In this document: one piece after another, positions 52,131 to 63,958 of the stretch
Layout of the letters: every line of letters begins with the position of its first letter
Numbering within the stretch: the stretch's first letter is position 1
From: Paraphysomonas bandaiensis
Lineage: Eukaryota; Chrysophyceae
NCBI GenBank assembly: GCA_965644295.1
Contig: CBFFRP010000075.1
Coordinates: 124,001-188,000, forward strand
Direction of reading: 5' to 3'
Length of the DNA stretch: 64,000 nt
Made by a program: the position numbers and the translations under genes
Notes under the pieces: generated by a model
The model's input: only the letters and a program-made list of their open reading frames with translations
What the model was told of the DNA's origin: nothing
Database searches by the model: none

Positions 52131-55100
52131 TTATTCCTCCTCATCTCCTGGTCTCCACCTAAATGGCTCCGGCGGTTCAGCTTCTTCCTCCTGACCTAAG
52201 GCAACCAACTCCACTGTCGAAAAATAGCATCATTAGACTGATACGATTTCACATGTAACAGTACGTACCCTTGGCAACATCTTCGGGAGATTCTGGATCG
52301 GAGTCCATGAGCATTACAATTCCAGATGGATGCACCATGCGGTGATCCACGGGCATATATCGTTGTCCATCCAATACTGTGATGTAAGGCACTTGGATGG
52401 GGACAACACGGTCGGGGTTTGACAGGATGAAGGATGAAGCTTCGCGTTCTTTTTTCTTCGGCTCATTCACTACAGCATCGGCGTGTCTCTCCTATATGAA
52501 ATGAAGTGCATGAGTTATATCGATAGCATTTGAAAGGAGTACACATACTTCTACACTGAGATATGAGGTGGTTGACAAGTGCGACGTTACTCTCTCAAGT
52601 GGAGCACCATCGGGAAGTGCCGCCGCAGTAGGCGTCCCAGGTCCTCCTACGGATCCATCCCTCGAAGGATGTCGCCCTAGCTTTTTGGCTTCCTTCCTTG
52701 CTTCACGAGCGCGAGACTTAGCAGTTGTGGAGAGTACAGCTGTAACTACTTTCTCTCTCTTATCCTCCTTCTTTTCCTCACGCTTCGGATATGCAAACAT
52801 TGACGGTGGAGCAGCACATTGAACACCAAAGTTCTTGGGCATATCAAAGTCCTTGTTCAGTCCGATCATCATGGTTGGGGAAAATGCAAGACTGAGAAAG
52901 TGCATCAGAGGGTACCAGTACCAGTACTGTAAGAATAACATCATTCCGACGACACCACCCATCTTCAGAAAACCCGCACGACTTTGCATACTTACTACCA
53001 CATTCCGCCCCCCAGCATCCAAGACACCACTAGCCATTATAGCACCAGATTTGGCCATTGCAGTTTGATGCTTATCGCTTATCACAGAGGAAAGATGATC
53101 ACGGAACTTCTTGACTGCAGGGCTTCGCGCCTCGCTGATTTGCATTAGTACCATGGCAAGGGCTAGGTATGCACCCTGTCGCACATAGTCCACCTGGTCC
53201 TCGAGCATTGGCTGTAATAAATCAATAGCATCCTTGAAGGCGGTTCCAACGCAGGAGATGCCAACAGCCATACAGGCCCCATATCTAACATGTGGGTTGA
53301 AAGACTCTGCCAGTAGGGAGACCAATTTCGGTACCGTCTCATGTCGGCGGAAGAGCACGAACCCCAAACAAGTCACTGCTGCGCGGCGGACGTCATCGTT
53401 CACATCGCTGACTGCAACGTGAAGCAGCCGTCTTATAGCACCGTTGTCTCCTGTCCCACAGTATGCCATGGCTACTGCGTACATGGCCCCGTACCTCACG
53501 ATGGGGTCGCGGTCACGAGCCAGCTGTTCGATAATAACATCCGCACTCTCCTCTTTGCCGTACACCATCATCGCAATAGCCAAGGCAAGGCCGCGAATAA
53601 TCTTTTCGTGCTCTGTATCATGCGCATAGTTTAGGAGGTCAGGAATTGAGTTTTGTGCAACTGTAGTATCTGCTTGTCCTAAGAGCAGTAGTCCAATAGC
53701 AAGAGCTGCACCCTCACCAGCCACTGCACTATCGGTGAAAAGTGTATTTTTCAGTTCATCAAAAATGGCTTCGTTGCCTGTGGCCATCGCCGCGAGTCCG
53801 ATTCCAAGACAGGCCCCATGTTGCACTACCTCGTTATTACCAGCGTTTCTCAGTGCCTCAGATAGATAAGATATGGTCCGTGAATCTCCCGACCCCCCTT
53901 TGTTCGCATGGATTAGACCAAGGGCGTATAATGCACCAGACTCCGTGTAGGGAGACGCTGATATACCCCCTTGTGGTAGGTAAGGTTGAAGAAGATTCAT
54001 CGACTCGTGCACATGACCCTTATGCACAACCCCTATCGAGGCAACGGCCGTGAACTTGGACCAGTTGCTTGCCTTACCCAGCCATTCGAGGTTGTCGCGT
54101 AAGAAGGCATCTATAGTAGTACCACAGTTCATATAGGCGTGAGCGACTACTGTGCTGTTGTGCAGGATGGCAGTGCGTCCCTCAGTTGCTGCCTTAATGG
54201 ATTTCAGAATGCTTATATCGGATTTCGACTGCTTAAACAAAAAATTGAGGGTCAAATCCACATCGAAACCCTCTACTAGTATGCGCTTTAGTTTTTTTAT
54301 GCGCTCCTCGTACTCACTATCTGAAGTCACGGCAACATCCATTGCCTCTTCCTCCTTGGTATTTTCTGCTGCACTATCCTCCTGAGCATCGGATGACGTT
54401 TTCTGAATGGCATCAACAACTCGCAGAACGAAGCCTTGATTTTCGGTCTCCTGCAAGTCGAATGCAACCTGATACGCCTGAAGTGCATTCTTTTGGGTGC
54501 CCTTGCAAAGAGTGACGAGAGTCTCCGCAACAGCCATGGGTCTGTCCAGGTACTGCAAACAGTAGCACACATTGGCATAGTCCGGGGCTGCAAGGGTGGA
54601 ATAAAGTTTGACTAATATAGCAATCACAGAGAGGCGGAACTCTCTAGAAGGTATATTTCTAGCACCCTGACAGAGATTAAACGTATACCGCAGGATACTC
54701 TCACGGCCTGCTGCAATGCCGCTCACCAGTACCTCTTCAACCTTGTCAATGCGACGTGTGTCGAGCGCTACCCCCATTGCCTGTTCATAGCAGGAATCAC
54801 GATAGCACCGTTGAAACATCTGCTCAATAATATTCTCCATTCGTGGGTCGATGTAAACAGCGTTTCCGTCTTCAGTCTCCTGTTGCATTCTTAATTCCAT
54901 GTACTCATCAATGCACTTGGATAAAAGTGTTTCGACGTACTCTCCTTTCTCATGAATATTGAAATAGCTCCCGGCACAAAGTGCAAGACGCAATGAATCA
55001 TTATACTCTTGCAAATGGTAGAAACATTTCGAAGCAACTGCCGCCGCAAGTTGAGCTCCAGCAAAGGCGGCATCTTCACTGAGCTCCTCAATAACAGGCA

Positions 55101-55351
55101 GAGAGTCGCATATTTCAGCCCAGTGAACATCAACGATACGATAGAGCCTCTTGAGGGCCGATATCTGTTAGAGATGTTAGTGAATGAAAACAGAGGGGTG
55201 TATGGGTTGCCTTAAGGATGTTGTCCGGTTCATCCAGAAAGACGATCACACCTGCGGCTACACACACATAACACACACACACATACATACAAACAAACAC
55301 ACCCGACGAACTCCCACCACACCCAGAAGACACACATAACGATGAGGACAT
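52131..55351 (-). CDS. RPN2: 26S proteasome regulatory subunit Rpn2 (PSMD1)
   Basis: Exons 55351-55211, 55164-52549, 52491-52269 and 52213-52131 cover about 1,000 aa. Rpn2 is the large non-ATPase scaffold of the proteasome lid-base junction. The N terminus AAGVIVFLDEPDNILK plus ISALKRLYRIVD and the VASKCFYHLQEYNDSL segment fit the family. A long array of alpha-helical PC repeats follows (GGSGDSRTISYLSEALRNAG region, HGACLGIGLAAMATGNEA, VRYGAMYAVAMAYCGTGDN, VRRAAVTCLGFVLFR, VRYGACMAVGISCVGT). The Lys-rich KREEKKEDKREKVVTAVLST and the C-terminal PPEPFRWRPGDEEE are also family-typical. The first intron (55210-55165) has donor AAG|GCAACC, so a GC-AG intron. The start is uncertain: the ATG at 55351 reads through low-complexity Cys/Val codons; a hidden intron giving MSSSL-SAAGVIV is an attractive alternative. 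Confidence 0.94.
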
Positions 55352-55460
55352 ATGATAATCCTAGAGATGCTCTTGATGTCACTGGTCCTACAAAGATGCA
55401 ACAACAAGAAAGAGATAATAGCCCATAACAACACTCACACATATACTCACACACATACTC

Positions 55461-56044
55461 ACATACATACATACATACATACATACATACATACATACAT
55501 ACATACATACATACATACATACATACATACATACATACATACATACATACATACATACATACATACATACATACATACATACATACATACATACATACAT
55601 ACATACATACATACATACATACATACATACATACATACATACATACATACATACATACATACATACATACATACATACATACATACATACATACATACAT
55701 ACATACATACATACATACATACATACATACATACATACATACATACATACATACATACATACATACATACATACATACATACATACATACATACATACAT
55801 ACATACATACATACATACATACATACATACATACATACATACATACATACATACATACATACATACATACATACATACATACATACATACATACATACAT
55901 ACATACATACATACATACATACATACATACATACATACATACATACATACATACATACATACATACATACATACATACATACATACATACATACATACAT
56001 ACATACATACATACATACATACATACATACATACATACATACAT
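55461..56044. repeat. (CATA)n tetranucleotide tract, about 146 units
   Basis: About 584 bp of uninterrupted CATA/TACA units end about 110 bp upstream of the Rpn2 ATG at 55351. A CACATACTCACA prelude lies between them. Open frames of 198-268 codons on both strands are by-products of a 12-bp (3 x 4) coding period and are not genes. The tract may be longer in the genome than in the assembly. Confidence 0.98.
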
Positions 56045-56311
56045 CGTAAGGTCAAAGCTTTTGTAAGTGTTAGTAAAGTTAATCAATATTAGTTTACACC
56101 AAAATAATATATATCAGAACAACTGAATTGTCATAACTCCACAGGGCGAGTGGATGTATTGATTCATTAACTAATTATGGGAATGCTTTAGAAAAAAGCT
56201 TTTGCATAGAAGCAGATGATATGAAATCTTAATACATGTATTTTCAGGCCCAGTTTTAATATATCCGCTGTGAAATATCTCCCTTTCTTTTATTACAGAA
56301 TTTTTAACTCG

Positions 56312-57007
56312 CAGGGCTGCGTATCAATTATTAATTGACAATTATTGAAATTGAAATAATTGAAATTGGGACATCAACTCATAAATGCAATCATCATTTA
56401 CTCCAGCTTGCTCCTATTAACTGATAAAAAGTACAACCCTCCACCCTTTTATACTGAAAAGTTGATAAAAAACGGCATCTTTTATTGAGAAAATCCTTTT
56501 TTACGATAAAAATCGAAGATTGTTAAAAAGCTATAATATTCATAGGATAATCTCACGTAATTGGCGATATGAGCGATAAACTGGTACCTGAAGTCAATGC
56601 ACGAGTGTTTTTTGAGAAAATAAATGATGATTACGTAGACATTGAGAGTCTAGTTGAGAGTGACGGCGCAGCACAACGTTAGATTGATGGTAGCAGGCTA
56701 TGGAAGTGAGCACGTCTTCATCAGGAAACCCGTTACCGCAGCAGGAAGCACTTGCATGCCACAACCAATAGGGTTGAAAGGTTGTTCAGTAGAGCTAAGG
56801 TTGTTATTTCTGATGTGCACAAGAGTATTACTTATGTTTTTACGCATGAACCATCGCTTCTGGTATGAAACGGCAGTTGAGGTAGCTATATTGGCAGCTA
56901 ATGTCGTTTAGTACTAAATAATTGCAGTAATTGAAATTGAGACAGCACGTAATAATTGCAAATATAATTGGCTACAACCCGCGTCGATTAATTGATACGC
57001 AGCCCTG
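56312..57007 (+). mobile_element. Internally deleted hAT-A element, perfect 8-bp duplication
   Basis: 696 bp from CAGGGCTGCGTATCAATTAT to GATACGCAGCCCTG, flanked by TTAACTCG at 56304-56311 and 57008-57015. Inside lie MSDKLVPEVNARVFFEKIND (56570-56630) and, in another frame, TTNRVERLFSRAKVVIS (about 56766-56816). The second is recognisably the hAT dimerisation motif (compare CERLFSAAKLIIS in the intact element at 25.3 kb). Most of the transposase is gone, so it depends on a helper. Confidence 0.94.
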
Positions 57008-57048
57008 TTAACTCGCTTGTGAAAAAAAATCGGAAAACTAATTCATCC

Positions 57049-57850
57049 CTATTTCATCATGGTCTCTAGAAAATCTCCATCTAGCCACTCTTGATAAATT
57101 TTTTCACTAGTTTGTTCTTCGTTTTTAATTTTCCCCTGTAACGTATCAACGCAAAAACCAGGGGTTCCCGCCAAGCGAACATTTTCTGTGTAGGATTTTC
57201 CGGCAAAGTATTTTGATATTTCGCTATCTGTCCATTGCAAATCACGAGGTTTCTGAAGTAACCTAATTTTTCCCTGCATTCAAGTTAAGGATGTCTTTTG
57301 CCAAGTGTGGATTGGTCACACATAGCAACACACAATACGAATTGTGCTTGACTGAATCTTCTGCCAACCGCTTGATGAATTTTAAGACCGAAGTCAAGTT
57401 AGAATGCTGGCAAACATTATCAAAGTGGTCAAAAAGTATTACGACCCGTTTACCACGTCGAAAGTAACGCGACAGAATTTGATCACACCAAGAATCATCA
57501 GGCTCGTTGCAAGGAATAACAGTAGATATCTTGTCGTTGCATTTCATCAAATTGTCAACACCCAAAGCTGTGTTAATCCACTGCACACCACCATCCCCTC
57601 CAACTTCTGCAAAGGTTGAATCATTCACTTGAACCAGTCCACCAATTTTAGTCGTCAACAGCAATTCGTTGCATGCTCGAATGGCATAAGATGATTTCCC
57701 GCTGTCGGGCGGTCCCCATAACACTAGAACACCAGGACCGTTCTGAATTTGCGTGTAAATATTGCCTATAGTTCTGGGATTTTCGACATAAACTGGAAAT
57801 ACGGCAGGCGTCTTTAACTTGTTTTTATATATTCTTGCGAACCGTCTAAA
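57049..57850 (-). pseudogene. P-loop ATPase fragment with a frameshift
   Basis: From about 57850 the minus strand reads FARIYKNKLKTPAVFPVYVE, then a Walker A loop VLWGPPDSGKSSYAI (about 57730-57690). A Walker B strand KRVVILFDHFDNV (about 57460-57420) and HNSYCVLLCVTNP follow. Near 57263-57285 the frame shifts by one base (ILNLN to GKIRLLQKPRDLQW) and continues with SEISKYFAGKSY and LAGTPGFC to a stop at 57049. No ATG precedes the first frame, though a splice acceptor (TTTAG) at about 57855 could bring in an upstream exon. The family is not recognised; its place among transposons suggests mobile-element origin. A sequencing error at the shift is possible. Confidence 0.55.
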
Positions 57851-58696
57851 TTTCTAAATTTATGCTATGGCTCTAGACCGTAACAATAGTTTCAGGATCT
57901 GTGGACAGCACATGTCCACTGGATAACTAACTCAATCTGCTGTAGTGGAGTATGTGCTTGTTGATGTTACATGTATGTGCGCAGGAAGCAAAATGACATC
58001 GTGATTATGATCGAGGTAGCGAGCGAGCACGAGTGAGAAGTAGATGAGGGAGTAGTGTGTCGTGCACTGCGGTAACATTCATATGGCTATGTCGGAGTTA
58101 TCTCGGAATCTACTTTTGATGTCGTAGATGGAGGTGCATTAGTTTTTGCGGTGGAGACAAATGCAGTTCCCTCAGTGAATAGATCAGACGATCCCTAATC
58201 TACCAAGCCGGTACGATGGGCGTCTTGATAATGCTAATGCTGCAACCCGTCTCAAACCAGATGTTATGTTTGTCTCTCTGTGCCCATGTTTGCTCCTTCT
58301 ACCTTTTTTGTTTGACCTGAACCCTATTGAACGTGATTTTAGCCAAACTTTATATTCGTAATCTTGTAGGTAGTGCTTCAGGAAAATATGTTTGTTAATG
58401 TAGGGAATGTTTGAATTGGACATTACAATCTAATTAACTTGCTCAACACGTAAAGCTTAGTTCCTTTTTTGCACACAACGTACTTTCAAGAGAGAATTAG
58501 AGTTATTGATCTATCTACTAGTTGGTTTCACCTATTGCACACTATATTTTTGCTAACTTCAGTTACAGCAGAACTTTACTGAGTGTGTTAGTATGTAATA
58601 ATGGTTATTCTATACTATGAGCTCTCTATTGTATATGATTATGTTTGTACATATTCCACGTTTGAAAGGATACAATTATTATGAATATCAACTCTT
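57851..58696. other. Intergenic with a small basic ORF of unknown origin
   Basis: A minus-strand frame at 58423-58184 (79 aa) starts MSNSNIPYINKHIFLKHYLQ and ends in an Arg/Lys-rich stretch (FRSNKKGRRSKHGHRE). It shows no family match I can name and sits among transposon debris, so it may be a fragment of a mobile-element protein. The rest is featureless. Confidence 0.35.
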
Positions 58697-58768
58697 TATG
58701 AATCAAGATCTACTGAATAACATGACTATTACTATGAATCAAGACCTACTGAATAACATGACTATTAT
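58697..58768 (+). repeat. 36-bp tandem duplication
   Basis: TATGAATCAAGATCTACTGA... (58697-58732) is followed immediately by a second 36-bp copy (58733-58768), with one mismatch in the first 34 bases (T/C). The two-copy state with near identity points to a recent event. Confidence 0.9.
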
Positions 58769-59027
58769 ATATGATAGGTTTTCCATTGAAATATACAACT
58801 CATAACCGAAACAGAAAAAGAGAAAAGAGATAACAGATGTATAATGAAAACTAGCAATGACGTATAGTGATGAGAACTATGATTAATGTTATTTACTTGC
58901 ATGCATATCAATGTCATGATGAAACGCATTACCTGTGATATATTGATTGCAATATACGGCAATAGGCAATATATAGTGAGCTACCTTAACTATAACAATA
59001 TATTAATGAAAATTCAGTATATTGTTC

Positions 59028-59242
59028 CCGGATGCCTGCTTATTCGTCAAGGCCCAAAGACGTCTACACAAGTGACAATTATTAGTGTCTCTTGTACCAC
59101 ACAAGCATTAGGCTATGAGTGGGCACAATAATATCTGCGGACTATATAATATATGTGCGACTCACGTTAGTTCCCCGGAGAAATATTTCCTGTACTTACC
59201 CCCCAGAACATCACGAAAGGTGCAAGTCCAACTTTGTTGAGA
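59028..59242 (+). repeat. Family R copy with decayed FGYEWA frame
   Basis: CCCGGATGCCTGCTTATTCG, then GTGACAATTATTAGTGTCTC, GGCTATGAGTGGGCACAA and AACATCACGAAAGGTGCAAG (to about 59224) match 50.94-51.12 kb almost base for base. Just before it (58935-59027), CAATATA words ending TATATTGTTCCC look like the end of a hAT element related to the 23.4-kb one, cut by this repeat. Confidence 0.7.
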
Positions 59243-59378
59243 GGATTTTGGGAGGTTTGATGACCATGAGATCAAGAAGGTTGTGAAACTGTCCAATTCT
59301 CATCTGAATACAAGAGGACTAAATGTGATATATTGCATGTATACAATATCTATCTGTATACATTAACGGAATGTTAGA

Positions 59379-60121
59379 CAGGGCTGCGCAACAATTAATT
59401 GATTTAATTGCAAATGTTTTTGAGCAATTAAATTGCAATTATTAGTTATAGCTCGCGCAATTATTGCAATTATTGTCAATTTTTATTAGCTACTCATTAC
59501 AAGCACGAATAGCACCTTCAACCGTACTTGCATTCCGCAGATGTCTATTACAGTGCAAGAACATAAGAGCCTCCATTCAATGAGGTGCCATAGATTCGCG
59601 CATATCACATATGTTGAGTTTTGCTCTGCTGAAAAGCCGTTCTACACAATTATAGTGGTGGAGTAAATATGCTTCAAGCAGCGGTACTTAGTTGGTTTAC
59701 TTGTGCGTAGTCGCTTTCGTTCTTTTTGTGCATCTGGTGTCTTTTCATTAGTAAGTCCACACCATCATCTTCGAGCTGAACTTAGTCTTGCAGCTTAAGG
59801 TCAAGTGGGAAGACGTAATCGACAGTACAAAGAAACTGCACCATTCAGAATGTAAGAAGATAATGACCGAGATATTGAACAGTGACGACAATATAGCATG
59901 AAGTCATTTTTTGGTAACAGATAGCAGTGATGTAGCAATGAATAATAGTCAGTAAGGGTGATGGCTACTAAGAGAAATAAATGGCTATCGTCCTTAAAGT
60001 TTTCCAAGTTCTTATACAATTAATTGCATTATTATTTAATCGCAACCTTCCTGCGAGCAATAAAATTCCAATTATTATTACTGTAATTAATTGTAATTCA
60101 ATTCATTTTTATGCAGCCCTG
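59379..60121 (+). mobile_element. Non-autonomous hAT-B element
   Basis: 743 bp from CAGGGCTGCGCAACAATTAA to TTTTTATGCAGCCCTG, flanked by ATGTTAGA (59371-59378) and GTGTTAGA (60122-60129), a 7/8 duplication. It shares TTATAGCTCGCGCAATTATT, TACAAGCACGAATAG, GGAGTAAATATGCT and CAAGCAGCGGTACT with the element at 38.9 kb. No intact frame is present. Confidence 0.9.
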
Positions 60122-60595
60122 GTGTTAGAGTATGTTCCCATGTTTAAGTGAAAATTCTTATTTTTAACTAGAGGTGAATACCATAATAACCTGGCCAATC
60201 TAGTCGTTGTTAAATGACTAGTAGGTTGGTGTGACTAGTGACTAGGGAATACACCCATATGATAAGGTTGAATAATAGATCCCGATATTTTTCATATATA
60301 TATAATATTATATAGCGGGCGCATAACCTGCAACCTGCAATATGCTGCAATCGTTTTACCCCCCTGTCTGATATTAACTGTGTAATCTTAAGATTTATAA
60401 TCATTCTGTTCTCCCCATGTAATTATAGATTATAGTATTAAATTTTCGATACGGCATGCATAGAATCTACTTTAAGTTAGTAGGTATTAATGGCCATTAT
60501 AATATTATAATATCCGGGGCTTTTTCATTACTGCCATTATAATTACCGAGAACTGGACTACCATAAAGGCCCTGGTATGTATATGGCTATCTATA

Positions 60596-60681
60596 TCTAT
60601 ATATTGATTGCAATATATTGTGAGCCACTTTTACATAAAAAATATATTTTACAATAATATATTGTTCCCTAGCCCTGACAC
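60596..60681 (+). repeat. Right end of a hAT related to the 23.4-kb element
   Basis: GATTGCAATATATTGTGAGC and AATATATTGTTCCCTAGCCC, ending in TG, form the mirror of the intact element's left end (CAGGGATAGGGAACAATATA). The matching left end is not clear nearby. From 60130 to 60939 nothing else is recognisable. Confidence 0.6.
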
Positions 60682-60939
60682 ATACTATTATTTGATCTAC
60701 TAAGTTATCTGTCTTCAGGACTGTTTACTTACGTCTTAAGATAAAATGAAGTATCAACTAAAGTATTCAGTAGACTTATATCGACAACCCGAAACTTTGA
60801 CAATACATTACTCAGTCATACATAAACATGAGTCCACGATGCATTACATCAGTGGCCCTAAAAGTGATACCTAAGCCACTTACACACGCACAATATATAT
60901 CTACTATCAAATATCTACTATTAAATCTACTACATTTAA

Positions 60940-63900
60940 CTAGAAATCACTCCTCATAGGTCCTCGACTGGTTGTCGATGATTCACCAAACAGGGTGTTT
61001 GGAGAAACGTTAGAATCAAACGCGAAAGTCTTTTGGCGCAGTGCTGCAGGCGATGCTCTGCTATATGCACCATTCCTATATAACGATTACAATACATAAA
61101 ATACGAACAGGACCAGGAGAACACATACCTTGCGTTGGAATACTGTACCATCGGTGCACCAGTACCGTGTGAGGAAGCCGCACCACAATCCGAATCAGTG
61201 TCTCTTCCCCCCCTCTCCTGCCAGCCACCTCCTCCAGGATCAACCATTCCCTCCAGAGCTATGCCAGTCATTGTTTGTTGCACCTGATAGCCACTGTTCC
61301 AGACTGGTGTGTTAGCGAATTGGGACAACTCCAGCGAGTCACCACTATGGTTGGTCTGCACGTGGTGTGTGTGAATGCTTCCGGCGGCAGATCCACTAGA
61401 AGTGACAGTATTTGTATATATGCGATGTCTAGCGGACACTATCATCTTATTCGAAGACCGTGCAGCCGTCCCTTTCGCCTCATCGCGCTGAGAGATCGAA
61501 CTCAGGCCCTTAGAGAGCTTATTAGCGACGTCTATTTGGGCCTGACTGCTGGCGCGGGGTGGCTCCCTCTTCTCACGTGGAGGGGGCGGACGCCAACCTG
61601 GCAAACTACGGGATCCCTATACACAAAACAAGAATATGACAACTCCAAGTGCGGTACATTTCAAATACCTGAGAAGAGCGTTTTCCTGTGCGAAACGGCT
61701 CGTTGAGGGCTGGGAGAGACTGAGAGTCACGATCAGAGTCACTTCCACCTCTGTCAGCGGAGGGTCTTTCGTATGACTTGGAGCGGTTCCCGAGGGGACA
61801 CTTCAATCTCATCGTCTGTCGTCGGTCCTGCAGAAACACTTGGAACAAGATGTCCTCCAGTGATTTCCCTATGCTTCTTTTCTCAGGTGGCAAGGGTGGT
61901 GTCGAAGATGCCACTGTAGTCGCGGCTGGTAAAGAATTTTCTCCATCCGCCGTGCGAGCTCTTGGTGAGGGCGTCTCGAGCGATGCGTCGGCAGTACTAA
62001 CACCAACACCGGCCCCAGTCGCATCTCTCTTGTCGTCCTCTATATCTTGTTCTGCTTCTCCATCGTCGGGCTCCTCTTCTACTTTTGTATCGTCCGTTTT
62101 GGGAACAGGAGGAAATATTCTTCGAGCAAGTAGGTCACACAACATGCGTAAAGGACAGAAATTAACGTAGTATACCTTGTGAAAGAGGGTAGGCGGCTAC
62201 TCTCGAAGGCTATCCACTTATCGTCCAGCGCTGGTATATGTTGCGCGAGAACTTCTTGTCTGTGATATCAAGGGAGTGTGATTTAGAAAATCAAGCGAAT
62301 TAGATCGACTCGCCTGAATGCTTCGTCGTCCTCTGCAGCCCCACGCCAAGCTGCACTAGACCTTCTATGAGGAGGAGAGAGAGATCGTGAGTTCTCAGCA
62401 GCCTTGGGTTTGCGCTGCATTGATGCAAATACAGTTAGAATTACATCCATTTTGCGCATATCTAACAATTTACTCACCTCTTTAGGACCATTACTCGTAA
62501 GTCGTTTCGGGGGTTGTGCTTGGTTCTGAGCGGCCAGTCGCTCGCTGCTGGATTCTTGTGGGTTCGGTGCTACATCGGATTCAGTAGATGCGGAGACAGT
62601 TGGTTTGCTTTCCAACGGCACAGTGACCTCTGCAAGAGGGGGGATGGGCACCACCAACTCGGCAGCAGCTTGGCTAGCAGAGCTTGACATTAGTTCATAA
62701 GGAACATCATATTTGTCGAACACGAAAGTAATGAATTCCTCCTCCCGGCCCTGGGCGCAACATTAAAATAATCGTCGGAGAATCTATTCTCATACCTGAT
62801 ACTTCGCGAGGAGCTTGTCAATCTTACCCAACTTTGATGGGCAGTACTGCGCATACACCTTCGACAATATTGCTTTAATTTCCTTTATCACTACTCAGAA
62901 ATGTACTCTGCCTCCGAAATATCTCTCACCTGGAATCTCTCTGGCGTGACGGGCTTGCAGTCACTCAGCTGCTGCTGCTCCAGCCTATCTTGTTGTTTTT
63001 TGCGTTCCGTCTCTCGAATAGCCTCGATAGCCTCTTCATTAGCTGCTGCTATTTCCGCAGCCTGCATAGCCTCTTTGGCTCTCTCTTGCTCCTTCTCACG
63101 CTCTTTCAACATCTCCGCTCGCCGTTTGCTCCACCGCTCCCGGCCTATACGCTCTTGCTCTTCTTTCCTTTCCTTCTCTGAGACAGCCTTTTCGCGCATC
63201 TTTCCTGTGCTGGCAGTGGTCCTGGTATCCACAAGATTAAGTGTGCCTTGCAGTAAGGCAAAATGTATACATATACCTCTCTGCCAGTAGACGGCGCTCT
63301 GCCTCCACCTTATGGTAGAGGGTAAACATCTGCTCATCATCAGGGCGCACTGGAAGAATATTGAAAACCTCATCCATAAGTCTGCCTTTAATATCTCGGT
63401 CCAGCGGCGAGTCAGTGCCGAAACTGCATAAAAGTAATCAACCACTTGAATAGATAAAAAGAAAGTACCTAGGGAGGTGGTTTATTTCAATAAGCCAAGG
63501 CTTAAGGTGTGAGTCTACCATGATATCAATGCCCAGTATCTCAAAGCACCTCGATCCACGCCAGTCGTCCTTGTTATTCGCTTCACCTGCAGTCTCACTA
63601 GTTGCCTCTTCGGCGGGCTTATCTCCTCCCCCATCCTCCTCACCCTCCCCATCACTATTGCTACCGTCGCTGTCTTCATTGGAACTCGCACTAGTCGCCC
63701 TACTGCACACCTCTCCTTCCGTTTCCGCCTCTTCATCATCACCTTCCCCTATGCGTACAGAACGATTACCAGCACCCCCACCTTTTCCTCCATTTTTCGC
63801 GGTTCCTTTCTTGTCAGTCCCTGCCTTTGGTAGCTGCTTTTCACTGGGCTTTTTAGTCATATACTTCTCGCTACCGGGTGGAGGGTTGACGGGGACATTA

Positions 63901-63958
63901 TAGAAGGATTTAAAGTGGAAGTCATACTCCCGCGAAAGGGTTGGGAGTATGCTCAGCA
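60940..63958 (-). CDS. TTLL-family tubulin glutamylase/ligase-like protein, 5' partial
   Basis: Ten exons are visible: 63958-63469, 63423-63277, 63221-62930, 62882-62796, 62750-62478, 62414-62314, 62259-62176, 62119-61669, 61616-61129 and 61075-60940 (about 849 codons). The 5' exons lie beyond 64000. The end of the TTL catalytic domain is clear: CFEILGIDIMVDSHLKPWLI, EINHLPS completed across the first intron, then FGTDSPLDRDIKGRLM. A charged coiled coil follows (KEREKEQERAKEAMQ), then KLGKIDKLLAKYQGREEEF and a long Ser/Pro/Gly-rich tail. An unusual ~110-residue Gly/Lys/Glu/Asp-rich insertion lies inside the TTL domain, between FHFKSFYNVPVNPPPGSEKY and CFEILGID. The intron at 62313-62260 reads as GC-AG (AG|GCGAGT). 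TTLL enzymes add Glu or Gly to tubulin tails, mostly in cilia. Confidence 0.88.

Noticed and set aside
55230-56092. Open frames of about 200-270 codons on both strands (repeating Tyr-Ile-His-Thr or Met-Tyr-Val-Cys)
   Set aside because: They are translations of the (CATA)n tract and have no other content.
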